6,781 nt of DNA from Acetobacteraceae bacterium (lineage in GTDB: Bacteria; Pseudomonadota; Alphaproteobacteria; Acetobacterales; Acetobacteraceae): the NCBI GenBank assembly GCA_027340195.1, contig DAHWNE010000284.1, forward strand, positions 1 through 6,781, given 5' to 3'. The stretch's first letter is position 1. Every line of letters starts with the position of its first letter. The notes below the pieces were generated by a model, which had not been told where the DNA came from, did no database searches, and saw only the letters and a program-made list of their open reading frames with translations. This document shows, one piece after another, positions 1-5,536 of the stretch. A program made the position numbers and the translations under genes.

Positions 1-123
1 CGCCACCTCGCCCACCGTGGCGCCGGGACCAACATGGACCACCTCCCGGCTCATGACATCCGCGGCGCAGCGCGCCGGGGAAGGGCCGGCCGGCGGCGCG
101 GCGTCGGATCGGGTGGGCGACAT
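1..123 (-). CDS. CBS-domain protein, N-terminal fragment (cut by window edge)
   Basis: The frame runs from an ATG at 123 through the left edge, so only 41 residues are visible. After a Pro/Ala-rich leader of about 20 residues it reads AADVMSREVVHVGPGATVGEVA. This is the classic start of a CBS domain (D-V-M-[ST]-R-x-V-x-x-V-x-P-x-x-[ST]-V-x-E-x-A). CBS pairs commonly bind adenosine nucleotides (AMP, ATP, NAD or SAM) and act as energy sensors. A strong GAGGAGG Shine-Dalgarno lies 8 nt before the ATG; a GTG one codon upstream is possible but only 5 nt from it. The gene follows the YflT-like gene by 19 nt and is probably co-transcribed. The rest of the protein is outside, so I cannot say whether it is a stand-alone CBS pair or carries another output domain such as BON or cyclic-nucleotide-binding. 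Confidence 0.85.
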   Translation of the reverse strand, partial: MSPTRSDAAPPAGPSPARCAADVMSREVVHVGPGATVGEVA

Positions 124-131
124 CACAATGG

Positions 132-138
132 CCTCCTC
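132..138 (-). promoter_or_regulatory. Ribosome binding site of the CBS-domain gene
   Basis: GAGGAGG on the minus strand, 8 nt before the ATG at 123. It is the best Shine-Dalgarno match in the window and decides the start in favour of the ATG over the adjacent upstream GTG. It suggests strong independent initiation despite the short 19-nt gap to the preceding gene. Confidence 0.8.
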
Positions 139-142
139 GGGG

Positions 143-793
143 TTATCGCTTCGGTTCCCGCTCCAGGAACGGGTCCACCCGCGCTTCCGAAAGCGGCCGG
201 TCCGCCGCCTCCCACGCCTTGCTGAGCTGGTGAAGATGTACGTCCGTACCGCCGGCCTGCCGCAGCAGGTCAAGCGCGCGCGCCGCTTCCGCCTCGGTGC
301 GCACGCCCACCCACAGCACCAGCCCGCCCCGCGCCACCTGGGCGGCAATCTGCGCGGCGTGATGGCGAGCCACGGCGTAGACCAGCAGGGCACCGAGCCC
401 GCCGCCCGCCGCGCCGGCCAGGATGGTCCCCGCGATCGCGGCGGCCAGCGCCCCGCCGGAGGCCACGATGGCGGCGGCGCCGGTCAGCCCGCCCAGGTAG
501 AACGGGGCGACAACCGCCGCCGCCGCCCCTTCCAACCGCGAGCCGTGGGAGACGAAGGCCGCGCGCGGCGCCCGCGGATCATCCTCGATCTCCCGCACCG
601 TCTCGTACAGCCGGCCGATGCGGTCGCGCGCCTTGCCGACCGCGCCGAGCACGGAGATCGCGGCACGGTCGAAGCCGGCGGATTCCAGCGCGGTCACCGC
701 CGCCTCAAGCGCGTCGGGGTCGGCGAACACGCCGACGGCCTCGCGCGATTGGTAGATCAGGGCGCCGGACTCCGGCGATGGTTCGGTTGGCAT
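143..793 (-). CDS. Glycine-zipper membrane protein with YflT/general-stress-like N-terminal domain
   Basis: I chose the ATG at 793 because AAAGGGA lies 8 nt upstream and the protein then begins just before its first recognisable domain; this gives 216 residues. Residues about 19-51 (AVGVFADPDALEAAV to AAISVLGAV) form a beta-alpha-beta unit like those of the YflT / general stress protein 17M group, with the usual '-GF-xxxIS-' pattern. Residues 89-142 are a long Ala/Gly-rich hydrophobic stretch with repeated small-residue spacing (GGALAAAIAGTILAGAAGGG at 113-132), which could form two membrane-spanning or membrane-associated glycine-zipper helices. Residues 156-190 (GGLVLWVGVRTEAEAARALD to DVHLHQL) look like a second small beta-alpha-beta unit that would sit on the same side as the first if the membrane part is a hairpin. 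No catalytic motif is visible. A stress or envelope role is inferred from family likeness; the biochemical function is unknown. The stop is TAA, and a CBS-domain gene follows 19 nt later. Confidence 0.82.
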   Translation of the reverse strand: MPTEPSPESGALIYQSREAVGVFADPDALEAAVTALESAGFDRAAISVLGAVGKARDRIGRLYETVREIEDDPRAPRAAFVSHGSRLEGAAAAVVAPFYLGGLTGAAAIVASGGALAAAIAGTILAGAAGGGLGALLVYAVARHHAAQIAAQVARGGLVLWVGVRTEAEAARALDLLRQAGGTDVHLHQLSKAWEAADRPLSEARVDPFLEREPKR

Positions 794-801
794 GGTGGAG
801 G

Positions 802-808
802 TCCCTTT
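802..808 (-). promoter_or_regulatory. Ribosome binding site of the YflT-like gene
   Basis: AAAGGGA on the minus strand, 8 nt before the ATG at 793. It supports that start over in-frame ATGs further upstream (for example near 919 and 976), which would add a low-complexity Arg/Pro-rich leader and, for the longest version, overlap the preceding gene. Confidence 0.65.
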
Positions 809-826
809 CGTCCCTCGCCGCCGTCG

Positions 827-867
827 CGGAGCGTGAGCAGGTCCCGCACGACGCTCCGGCGGGAGCG
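827..867 (-). promoter_or_regulatory. Competing inverted repeats in the leader of the YflT-like gene
   Basis: Read in RNA order on the minus strand, CGCTCC (867-862), GGAGCGT (857-851) and ACGCTCCG (834-827) share one complementary core. The middle segment can pair with the upstream copy (6 bp, 4-nt loop) or with the downstream copy (8 bp counting the flanking C, 16-nt loop), but not both. The set ends about 19 nt before the AAAGGGA ribosome binding site. This is the geometry of an attenuator-like switch, but no T-run or known ligand-binding motif is visible, and chance pairing in GC-rich DNA is a real alternative. Confidence 0.25.
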
Positions 868-933
868 CGGGAGGAAGAAGCCGCGTTCCGCCGGTCGCGT
901 CGTTGATCTGCGTCACCATCGTCCGCGCCGGCG

Positions 934-949
934 GCCGATGCGGATCGGC
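934..949 (-). other. Small inverted repeat just after the DHOD-like stop codon
   Basis: A perfect 6-bp stem (GCCGAT / ATCGGC) with a 4-nt loop starts 4 nt after the TGA of the DHOD-like gene. It could be a transcript-end stabiliser or weak terminator, but no T-run follows on the minus strand, so it is not a standard intrinsic terminator. Short GC-rich hairpins also arise by chance at this base composition. Confidence 0.3.
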
Positions 950-953
950 GGCC

Positions 954-1949
954 TCACCGATCTCCCATATAGCCATGCAGCACGCCGATATAATCCCCGC
1001 GGGCGCCAGCAGCCGGCCAGCCGGACCGCGCCCGACTCATCCGCCCGCGCAAATCGGCCACAGAAGTGAACCCGCGCGCGTCGCCCCAGCGCGCCAGCCC
1101 CTCCAGCAGGGCGCGCAGATGCTCCGGACCGTGGCGCAACAGCGCCGAGGTGCTCATCACCACGTCGGCGCCGACCAGGAGGTATTTCACCACCTCCTCG
1201 GCGGTCTCGACGCCGCTGCTGGCGGCGATCGCGGCGCGGAGGGTCCCGGCGAGCGTCGATATCCACAACAGGCCGGGGCGGATCTCGGTCTTGCCGCTCA
1301 GCGACGGATGCCACCATGGACGCAGTGTCACCAGATCGATATCGGCCTGGTAGAAGCGGTTGAACAGCACCACCCCGTCCGCGCCGGCCGCATCCAGCCG
1401 GCGGATCATCGCCCCGGGCGCGCTGAAGCCGGCGCCGAGCTTGATCGCCACCGGGATGCGCACCGCCCGCTTCACCGCGGTCAGCACATCAACATGGCGC
1501 TGCTCCACCGCCGCCCCGTCCAGCGCCGGATCGAGCGGAGGGAAATAGGTATTGAGCTCGATCGCCTGCGCGCCCGCCTGCTCGGCAAGCCGCGCATAGG
1601 ACGTCCAGCCGGCATCGGTGGTGCCGTTCAGGCTGGCGATCAACGGAATGCCAAGCGCCGCCCGCGCGCGTTCGATCAGCCGCAGCTGATGCGGCGGCCC
1701 GGCGGTCGGCAGGCTGGCCCGGGGGAAAAACCCGTCGGCCTCGGCAAAGCCGGCGCCGAGCGCGTCCAGCCGCTCCCGCGCCGCCGCCTCGGCCTCGATC
1801 TCCTCCTCGAACAGCGACGGCAGCACCACCGCTGCCGCCCCGGCGTCCTCCAGCCGACGCAGCCCATCCAACGTGCCGGTCAGTGGCGAGGCCGAGGCGA
1901 TCAGCGGATTGCGCAGCGAAAGCCCTAGATACTCCGTGGTCAGGTCCAT
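954..1949 (-). CDS. Dihydroorotate dehydrogenase-like FMN-barrel protein (not a true DHODH)
   Basis: This 331-residue TIM-barrel protein resembles the 'dihydroorotate dehydrogenase-like protein' family (PRK07565 type). The start is the ATG at 1949: it gives the family N-terminus (DLTTEYLGL) and the normal length, and has a GAGG Shine-Dalgarno 5 nt upstream overlapping the nifJ stop. Visible features: NPLIASASPLTG near residues 14-25; ELNTYFPP at 131-138, where true class 1 DHODHs have a motif of the ELNxSCPN kind; Lys170 in AIKLG, a likely FMN/substrate lysine; LFNRFYQ at 195-201; SGVETAEEV and GADVVMSTSALL at about 245-271, the FMN-phosphate-binding end of the barrel. The catalytic Cys (or Ser) of DHODH is Phe136 or a neighbour here, so pyrimidine synthesis is unlikely. 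There are no Fe-S cysteine motifs, unlike PreA. Its position directly after nifJ points to a redox role linked to PFOR. The substrate is unknown; the family call is strong and the function open. Confidence 0.93.
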   Translation of the reverse strand: MDLTTEYLGLSLRNPLIASASPLTGTLDGLRRLEDAGAAAVVLPSLFEEEIEAEAAARERLDALGAGFAEADGFFPRASLPTAGPPHQLRLIERARAALGIPLIASLNGTTDAGWTSYARLAEQAGAQAIELNTYFPPLDPALDGAAVEQRHVDVLTAVKRAVRIPVAIKLGAGFSAPGAMIRRLDAAGADGVVLFNRFYQADIDLVTLRPWWHPSLSGKTEIRPGLLWISTLAGTLRAAIAASSGVETAEEVVKYLLVGADVVMSTSALLRHGPEHLRALLEGLARWGDARGFTSVADLRGRMSRARSGWPAAGARGDYIGVLHGYMGDR

Positions 1950-1954
1950 CGCGG

Positions 1955-1960
1955 CCTCAC
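1955..1960 (-). promoter_or_regulatory. Ribosome binding site of the DHOD-like gene, overlapping the nifJ stop codon
   Basis: GTGAGG on the minus strand contains the nifJ TGA stop and its GAGG lies 5 nt before the ATG at 1949. Ribosomes ending nifJ would stand on this site, so the two genes are probably translationally coupled. Confidence 0.6.
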
Positions 1961-4900
1961 TCTCGCGTCGACACGGGGGGATGGAAGCGTTCCGGCCGCC
2001 AGCCGGCCATCTCCTCGTAGGTGCGATATTTCTCCCGGATCGCCACCTCGGCGGCGGCCAGCACCTGCGCGGCTTCCTCGGGCCGGGTCTGCGCCAGCGC
2101 GCGATAGCGGATCTCGTTGTAGGCGTAGTCGCGGAACGGGATGGTGGGGCGCGGCGAGTCCAGCCGGAACGGGTTCTCCCCCGCCGCGCGCATCGCCGGA
2201 TTGTAGCGGAACAGCGGCCAGTAGCCGGAGGCGGCGGCCAGATCCTGCTGGCGCAGCCCGTGGCGCAGGTCGTAGCCGTGGGCGATGCAGTGCGAATACG
2301 CAAGGATCAGCGACGGGCCGGGATAGGCCTCGGCTTCCCGGAACGCGAGCAGGGTCTGCTGCGGATTGGCGCCCATCGCCACCTGCGCCACATAGACATT
2401 GCCATAGGCAATCGCCTGCAACGCCAGATCCTTGCGCGCGGTGCGCTTACCGGCGGCGGCGAATTTGGCGATCGCCCCCAGGGGGGTGGCTTTCGACGCC
2501 TGCCCGCCGGTGTTGGAATAGACCTCGGTGTCCAGCACCAGCACGTTCACGTCGCGTGCGCTGGCCAGCACGTGATCGAGCCCGCCATAGCCGATGTCGT
2601 AGGCCCAGCCGTCGCCGCCCACCAGCCAGATGCTGCGCCGGACCAGATGGTCGGCCACCGAGGCCAGATCGCGCGCCGCCGGGTCCGAGCCGAGGGTCGC
2701 CAGCCGGCGCAGCAATTCGGCAAGCCGCGCGCGCTGGGCGCGGATCTCGGATTCCTGACGCTGCGGCGCGGCCAGCAACTCAGACACCAGCGTCTCGCCC
2801 AGCCGCGGCGCCAGATCGCGCGCCAGCCGTCGCGCCAGCGCCAGATGCTGGTCGGCGGCCAGGCGGAAGCCGAGGCCGAACTCCGCATTATCCTCGAACA
2901 GCGAATTGGACCAAGCGGGACCGCGGCCCTCGGCGTTCTTCGCCCACGGCGTGACCGGCAGGTTGCCGCCATAGATCGACGAGCAGCCGGTGGCGTTGGC
3001 GACCATCATCCGGTCGCCGAACAATTGCGACAGCAGCTTCAGATAGGGTGTCTCCCCACAGCCGGCGCAGGCGCCCGAAAAGGCGAACAGCGGCTCCAGG
3101 AACTGCACCCCGCGCACGGTGGCGAAATCGACCCGCGCGCGATCGGCCATCGGCAGGCGCTCGAAGAAGGCGATCCGCGGGCGTTCGGCAACGGCACGCC
3201 CCTGGTTCGGGACCAGATTGATCGCCTTCCGCCCCGGCTGGGTGGCGCTGAACGCCGGGCATGCCTCGACGCAAAGCCCGCAGCCGGTGCAATCCTCCAG
3301 ATAGAGCTGCAAGGTGAACGCCACACCGGGGAAGCCGCGCGCGTTGATCGGCGCCGAGCGGAACCCTGCCGGTGCACCGGCAAGCTGCGCCGTGTCGTAG
3401 TATTTGGCGCGGATCACCCCATGCGGGCAGACGAAGCCGCACTGGCCGCATTGCACGCAGGTCTCCGGCTCCCAGACAGGCACCTCCTCGCCGACGTCGC
3501 GCTTCTCGAAGGCCGCGGTGCCGGGCGGGAAGGTGCCGTCGATCGGCATCAGACTGACTGGGATCTCGTCGCCGCGCCCGTCCAGCATGGCCCCGGTGAC
3601 GCGGCGGACGAACTCCGGCGCATCCGGTGGCACCGGGGGCGGGCGGTCCCAGCCGGCGGTGACCGCGGCGGGGATGGGCACTTCGGCAAGCCGAGCCAGC
3701 GTGCCGTCCACCGCTTGGAAATTGCGTTGCACCACATCCTCGCCCTTGCCGCCGTAGGTCTTGCGGATGGCGGCCTTGATCCGCTCGATCGCCTCGGTGC
3801 GCGGCAGCACGCCGGCGATGGCGAAGAAGCAGGTCTGGAGGATGGTGTTGGTGCGCCCGCGCAGACCGACCTCCTGCGCGGTGCGGGAGGCGTCGATCAC
3901 GTAGAGCCGCAGGCCGAGCGCGCGGATACGCGCCTGCATCGCCCGCGGCAGATGCTCCCACAGCCGCTCCGGGGCGTGCGGGCTGTTCAGCAACAGGGTG
4001 GCGCCGGGCGCGGCAAGCCGCAGCACGTCGTGCCGGCCAACGAAGCCCCAATGGTGACAGGCGATGAAACTCGCGCGATCGATCAGATAGGGCGCGCGGA
4101 TCGGCCGCGGTCCGAAGCGCAGGTGGGATACCGTCTCGGCCCCCGACTTGTGCGAATCATAGACGAAATACCCCTGCGCGTAGCGGCCGGCATCCTCGGC
4201 GAGGATCTTTACGCTGTTCTTGTTGGCGCCCACCGTGCCGTCGGCGCCGAGGCCGTAGAACACCGCCCGCACCTCGTCCGCCGGTTCGATCGAGAAATCG
4301 GGGTCGACCGTAAGACTGGTGTGGCCGACGTCGTCGGTGATGCCGACGGTGAAGCCGTGAAGCGGACTGGGCGTGGCCAGCACGTCGAACACCGCTTTCG
4401 CCATCGCCGGGGTGAAATCCTTCGACGAGAGGCCAAAGCGCCCGCCGATCACGCGCGGCATGGTGGCGCGCGCGCCGGTGGCGACCGCCTCGGCGAGGGT
4501 GCTGACCACGTCCTGATAGAGCGGCTCGCCGCTGGCACCCGGCTCCTTGGTGCGTTCCAGAACGGCAATGCTCCGCACGCTTGCCGGCAGGGCGGCGAGG
4601 AAGGCGTCCGCGGCGAAGGGGCGGAACAGGCGCACCTGCACCACGCCGAGCTTTTCCCCGCGCGCACCCAGCGCGGCGGCGGTGGCGCGCGCGGTCTCGG
4701 CGGCACTCCCCATCACCACCACCACGCGCTCGGCGTCGGGCGGGCCGTCGTAGTCGAAGAGGCTGTAGCGCCTTCCGGTCAGCGCGCCGAGCCGGTCCAT
4801 CGCCGCCTGCACATGGCCGGGCATCGCGGCAATGAACGGGTTCACCGTTTCGCGCGCCTGGAAGAACGTGTCCGGGTTGTGGGCGGTGCCACGCACCACC

Positions 4901-5535
4901 GGATGCTCGGGGTCGAGCGCGCGGGCGCGGTGGGCATGCACGAGCGCGTCGTCGATCAGCGCGCGGAGCTGCGCGTCCTCCAGCAACGTCAAGGTGTTCA
5001 CCTCGTGGGAGGTGCGAAACCCATCGAAAAAATGCAGGAGCGGCACCCGCCCGGCCAGCGTCGCCGCCTGCGCGACCAGCGCCAGATCGTGCGCCTCCTG
5101 CACCGAGGCCGAGCAGAGCAGCGCGAAGCCGGCCGACCGCACCGCCATGACATCGGAATGATCGCCGAAGATCGACAGTGCTTGCGTCGCGACCGAACGC
5201 GCCGCGACGTGGAACACCGTCGGCGTCAGCTCGCCGGCGATCTTGAACATGTTGGGCAGCATCAGCAGCAAGCCCTGCGAGGCGGTGAAGGTCGTGGTCA
5301 GCGCGCCGGCCTGCAACGCGCCATGCACGGCGCCGGCGGCCCCGCCCTCGCTTTGCATCTCCTGCACCACCGGCACCTCACCCCAGAGATTGGGGATCCC
5401 GGCGGCGGCCCATTCGTCGGCGAGTTCGGCCATCGGGGAGGATGGCGTGATCGGGAAGATCGCGCAGACCTCGTTGACCCGATAGGCGACATGGGCGACG
5501 GCGGTGTTGCCGTCCAGCGTGGCGCGCGTCGCCAT
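1957..5535 (-). CDS. nifJ: Pyruvate:ferredoxin (flavodoxin) oxidoreductase, single-chain NifJ type
   Basis: This cytoplasmic enzyme interconverts pyruvate + CoA and acetyl-CoA + CO2, delivering low-potential electrons to ferredoxin or flavodoxin. The 1192 residues match the usual single-chain length, and the ATG start gives the typical N-terminus (TLDGNTA at 6-12). Domains in order: pyruvate/TPP-activating N-terminal domain with PITPSSPM at 28-35, Glu63 in QSEGG and Arg113, which match Thr31, Glu64 and Arg114 of the Desulfocurvibacter africanus enzyme; gamma-type domain with GLGADGTVGANKN at 428-440; EKR motif at 677-679; ferredoxin domain with C693/C696/C699/C703 and C749/C752/C755/C759; TPP-binding domain with GDG at 974-976 and NTGGQ from Asn1008. 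The proximal-cluster ligands C823, C826, C851 and C1083 are spaced as C812, C815, C840 and C1071 in that enzyme. All catalytic features are intact. It ends near the family core and lacks the C-terminal extension of the D. africanus protein. It sits between two flavoprotein genes with 1- and 7-nt gaps, so co-transcription is very likely. Confidence 0.98.
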   Translation of the reverse strand: MATRATLDGNTAVAHVAYRVNEVCAIFPITPSSPMAELADEWAAAGIPNLWGEVPVVQEMQSEGGAAGAVHGALQAGALTTTFTASQGLLLMLPNMFKIAGELTPTVFHVAARSVATQALSIFGDHSDVMAVRSAGFALLCSASVQEAHDLALVAQAATLAGRVPLLHFFDGFRTSHEVNTLTLLEDAQLRALIDDALVHAHRARALDPEHPVVRGTAHNPDTFFQARETVNPFIAAMPGHVQAAMDRLGALTGRRYSLFDYDGPPDAERVVVVMGSAAETARATAAALGARGEKLGVVQVRLFRPFAADAFLAALPASVRSIAVLERTKEPGASGEPLYQDVVSTLAEAVATGARATMPRVIGGRFGLSSKDFTPAMAKAVFDVLATPSPLHGFTVGITDDVGHTSLTVDPDFSIEPADEVRAVFYGLGADGTVGANKNSVKILAEDAGRYAQGYFVYDSHKSGAETVSHLRFGPRPIRAPYLIDRASFIACHHWGFVGRHDVLRLAAPGATLLLNSPHAPERLWEHLPRAMQARIRALGLRLYVIDASRTAQEVGLRGRTNTILQTCFFAIAGVLPRTEAIERIKAAIRKTYGGKGEDVVQRNFQAVDGTLARLAEVPIPAAVTAGWDRPPPVPPDAPEFVRRVTGAMLDGRGDEIPVSLMPIDGTFPPGTAAFEKRDVGEEVPVWEPETCVQCGQCGFVCPHGVIRAKYYDTAQLAGAPAGFRSAPINARGFPGVAFTLQLYLEDCTGCGLCVEACPAFSATQPGRKAINLVPNQGRAVAERPRIAFFERLPMADRARVDFATVRGVQFLEPLFAFSGACAGCGETPYLKLLSQLFGDRMMVANATGCSSIYGGNLPVTPWAKNAEGRGPAWSNSLFEDNAEFGLGFRLAADQHLALARRLARDLAPRLGETLVSELLAAPQRQESEIRAQRARLAELLRRLATLGSDPAARDLASVADHLVRRSIWLVGGDGWAYDIGYGGLDHVLASARDVNVLVLDTEVYSNTGGQASKATPLGAIAKFAAAGKRTARKDLALQAIAYGNVYVAQVAMGANPQQTLLAFREAEAYPGPSLILAYSHCIAHGYDLRHGLRQQDLAAASGYWPLFRYNPAMRAAGENPFRLDSPRPTIPFRDYAYNEIRYRALAQTRPEEAAQVLAAAEVAIREKYRTYEEMAGWRPERFHPPVSTRE

Positions 5536-5536
5536 C

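Larger units (their letters stand above)
794..953. other. 160-nt intergenic spacer between the DHOD-like and YflT-like genes
   Basis: This is the only sizeable non-coding gap in the window. It holds a post-stop hairpin (934-949), a set of competing inverted repeats (827-867) and a Shine-Dalgarno (802-808). The gap could contain a promoter for the two downstream genes. A GGAAC (plus-strand GTTCC at 885-889) resembles the -35 of EcfG-type promoters of alphaproteobacteria, but I found no matching CGTT-like -10 at the usual distance, so I do not call a promoter. Confidence 0.5.

Noticed and set aside
868..889. Possible EcfG-type (general stress) promoter before the YflT-like gene
   Set aside because: A GGAAC -35-like element is present, but 16-17 nt downstream there is no CGTT-like -10, so the pair does not meet the consensus.
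934..949. Intrinsic terminator after the DHOD-like gene
   Set aside because: The stem is only 6 bp and no T-run follows on the minus strand; it is kept only as an inverted repeat of unknown role.
794..976. A 61-residue N-terminal extension of the YflT-like protein
   Set aside because: The extension is Arg/Pro-rich, the longest version overlaps the DHOD-like stop, and AAAGGGA sits at the right distance from the ATG at 793.
17..1928. Two overlapping plus-strand open frames (17-1069 and 903-1928)
   Set aside because: Both are Arg/Ala/Gly/Pro-rich shadows opposite the YflT-like and DHOD-like genes, show no domain, and cross the boundaries of real genes.
954..1949. Naming the FMN-barrel gene pyrD
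   Set aside because: The catalytic Cys/Ser motif of dihydroorotate dehydrogenases is replaced by ELNTYFPP, and the family is a separate DHOD-like group.
1950..2303. A 118-residue N-terminal extension of the DHOD-like protein
   Set aside because: It would overlap the 3' end of nifJ in another frame, is low-complexity, and the internal ATG at 1949 gives the family's N-terminus and length with a Shine-Dalgarno.
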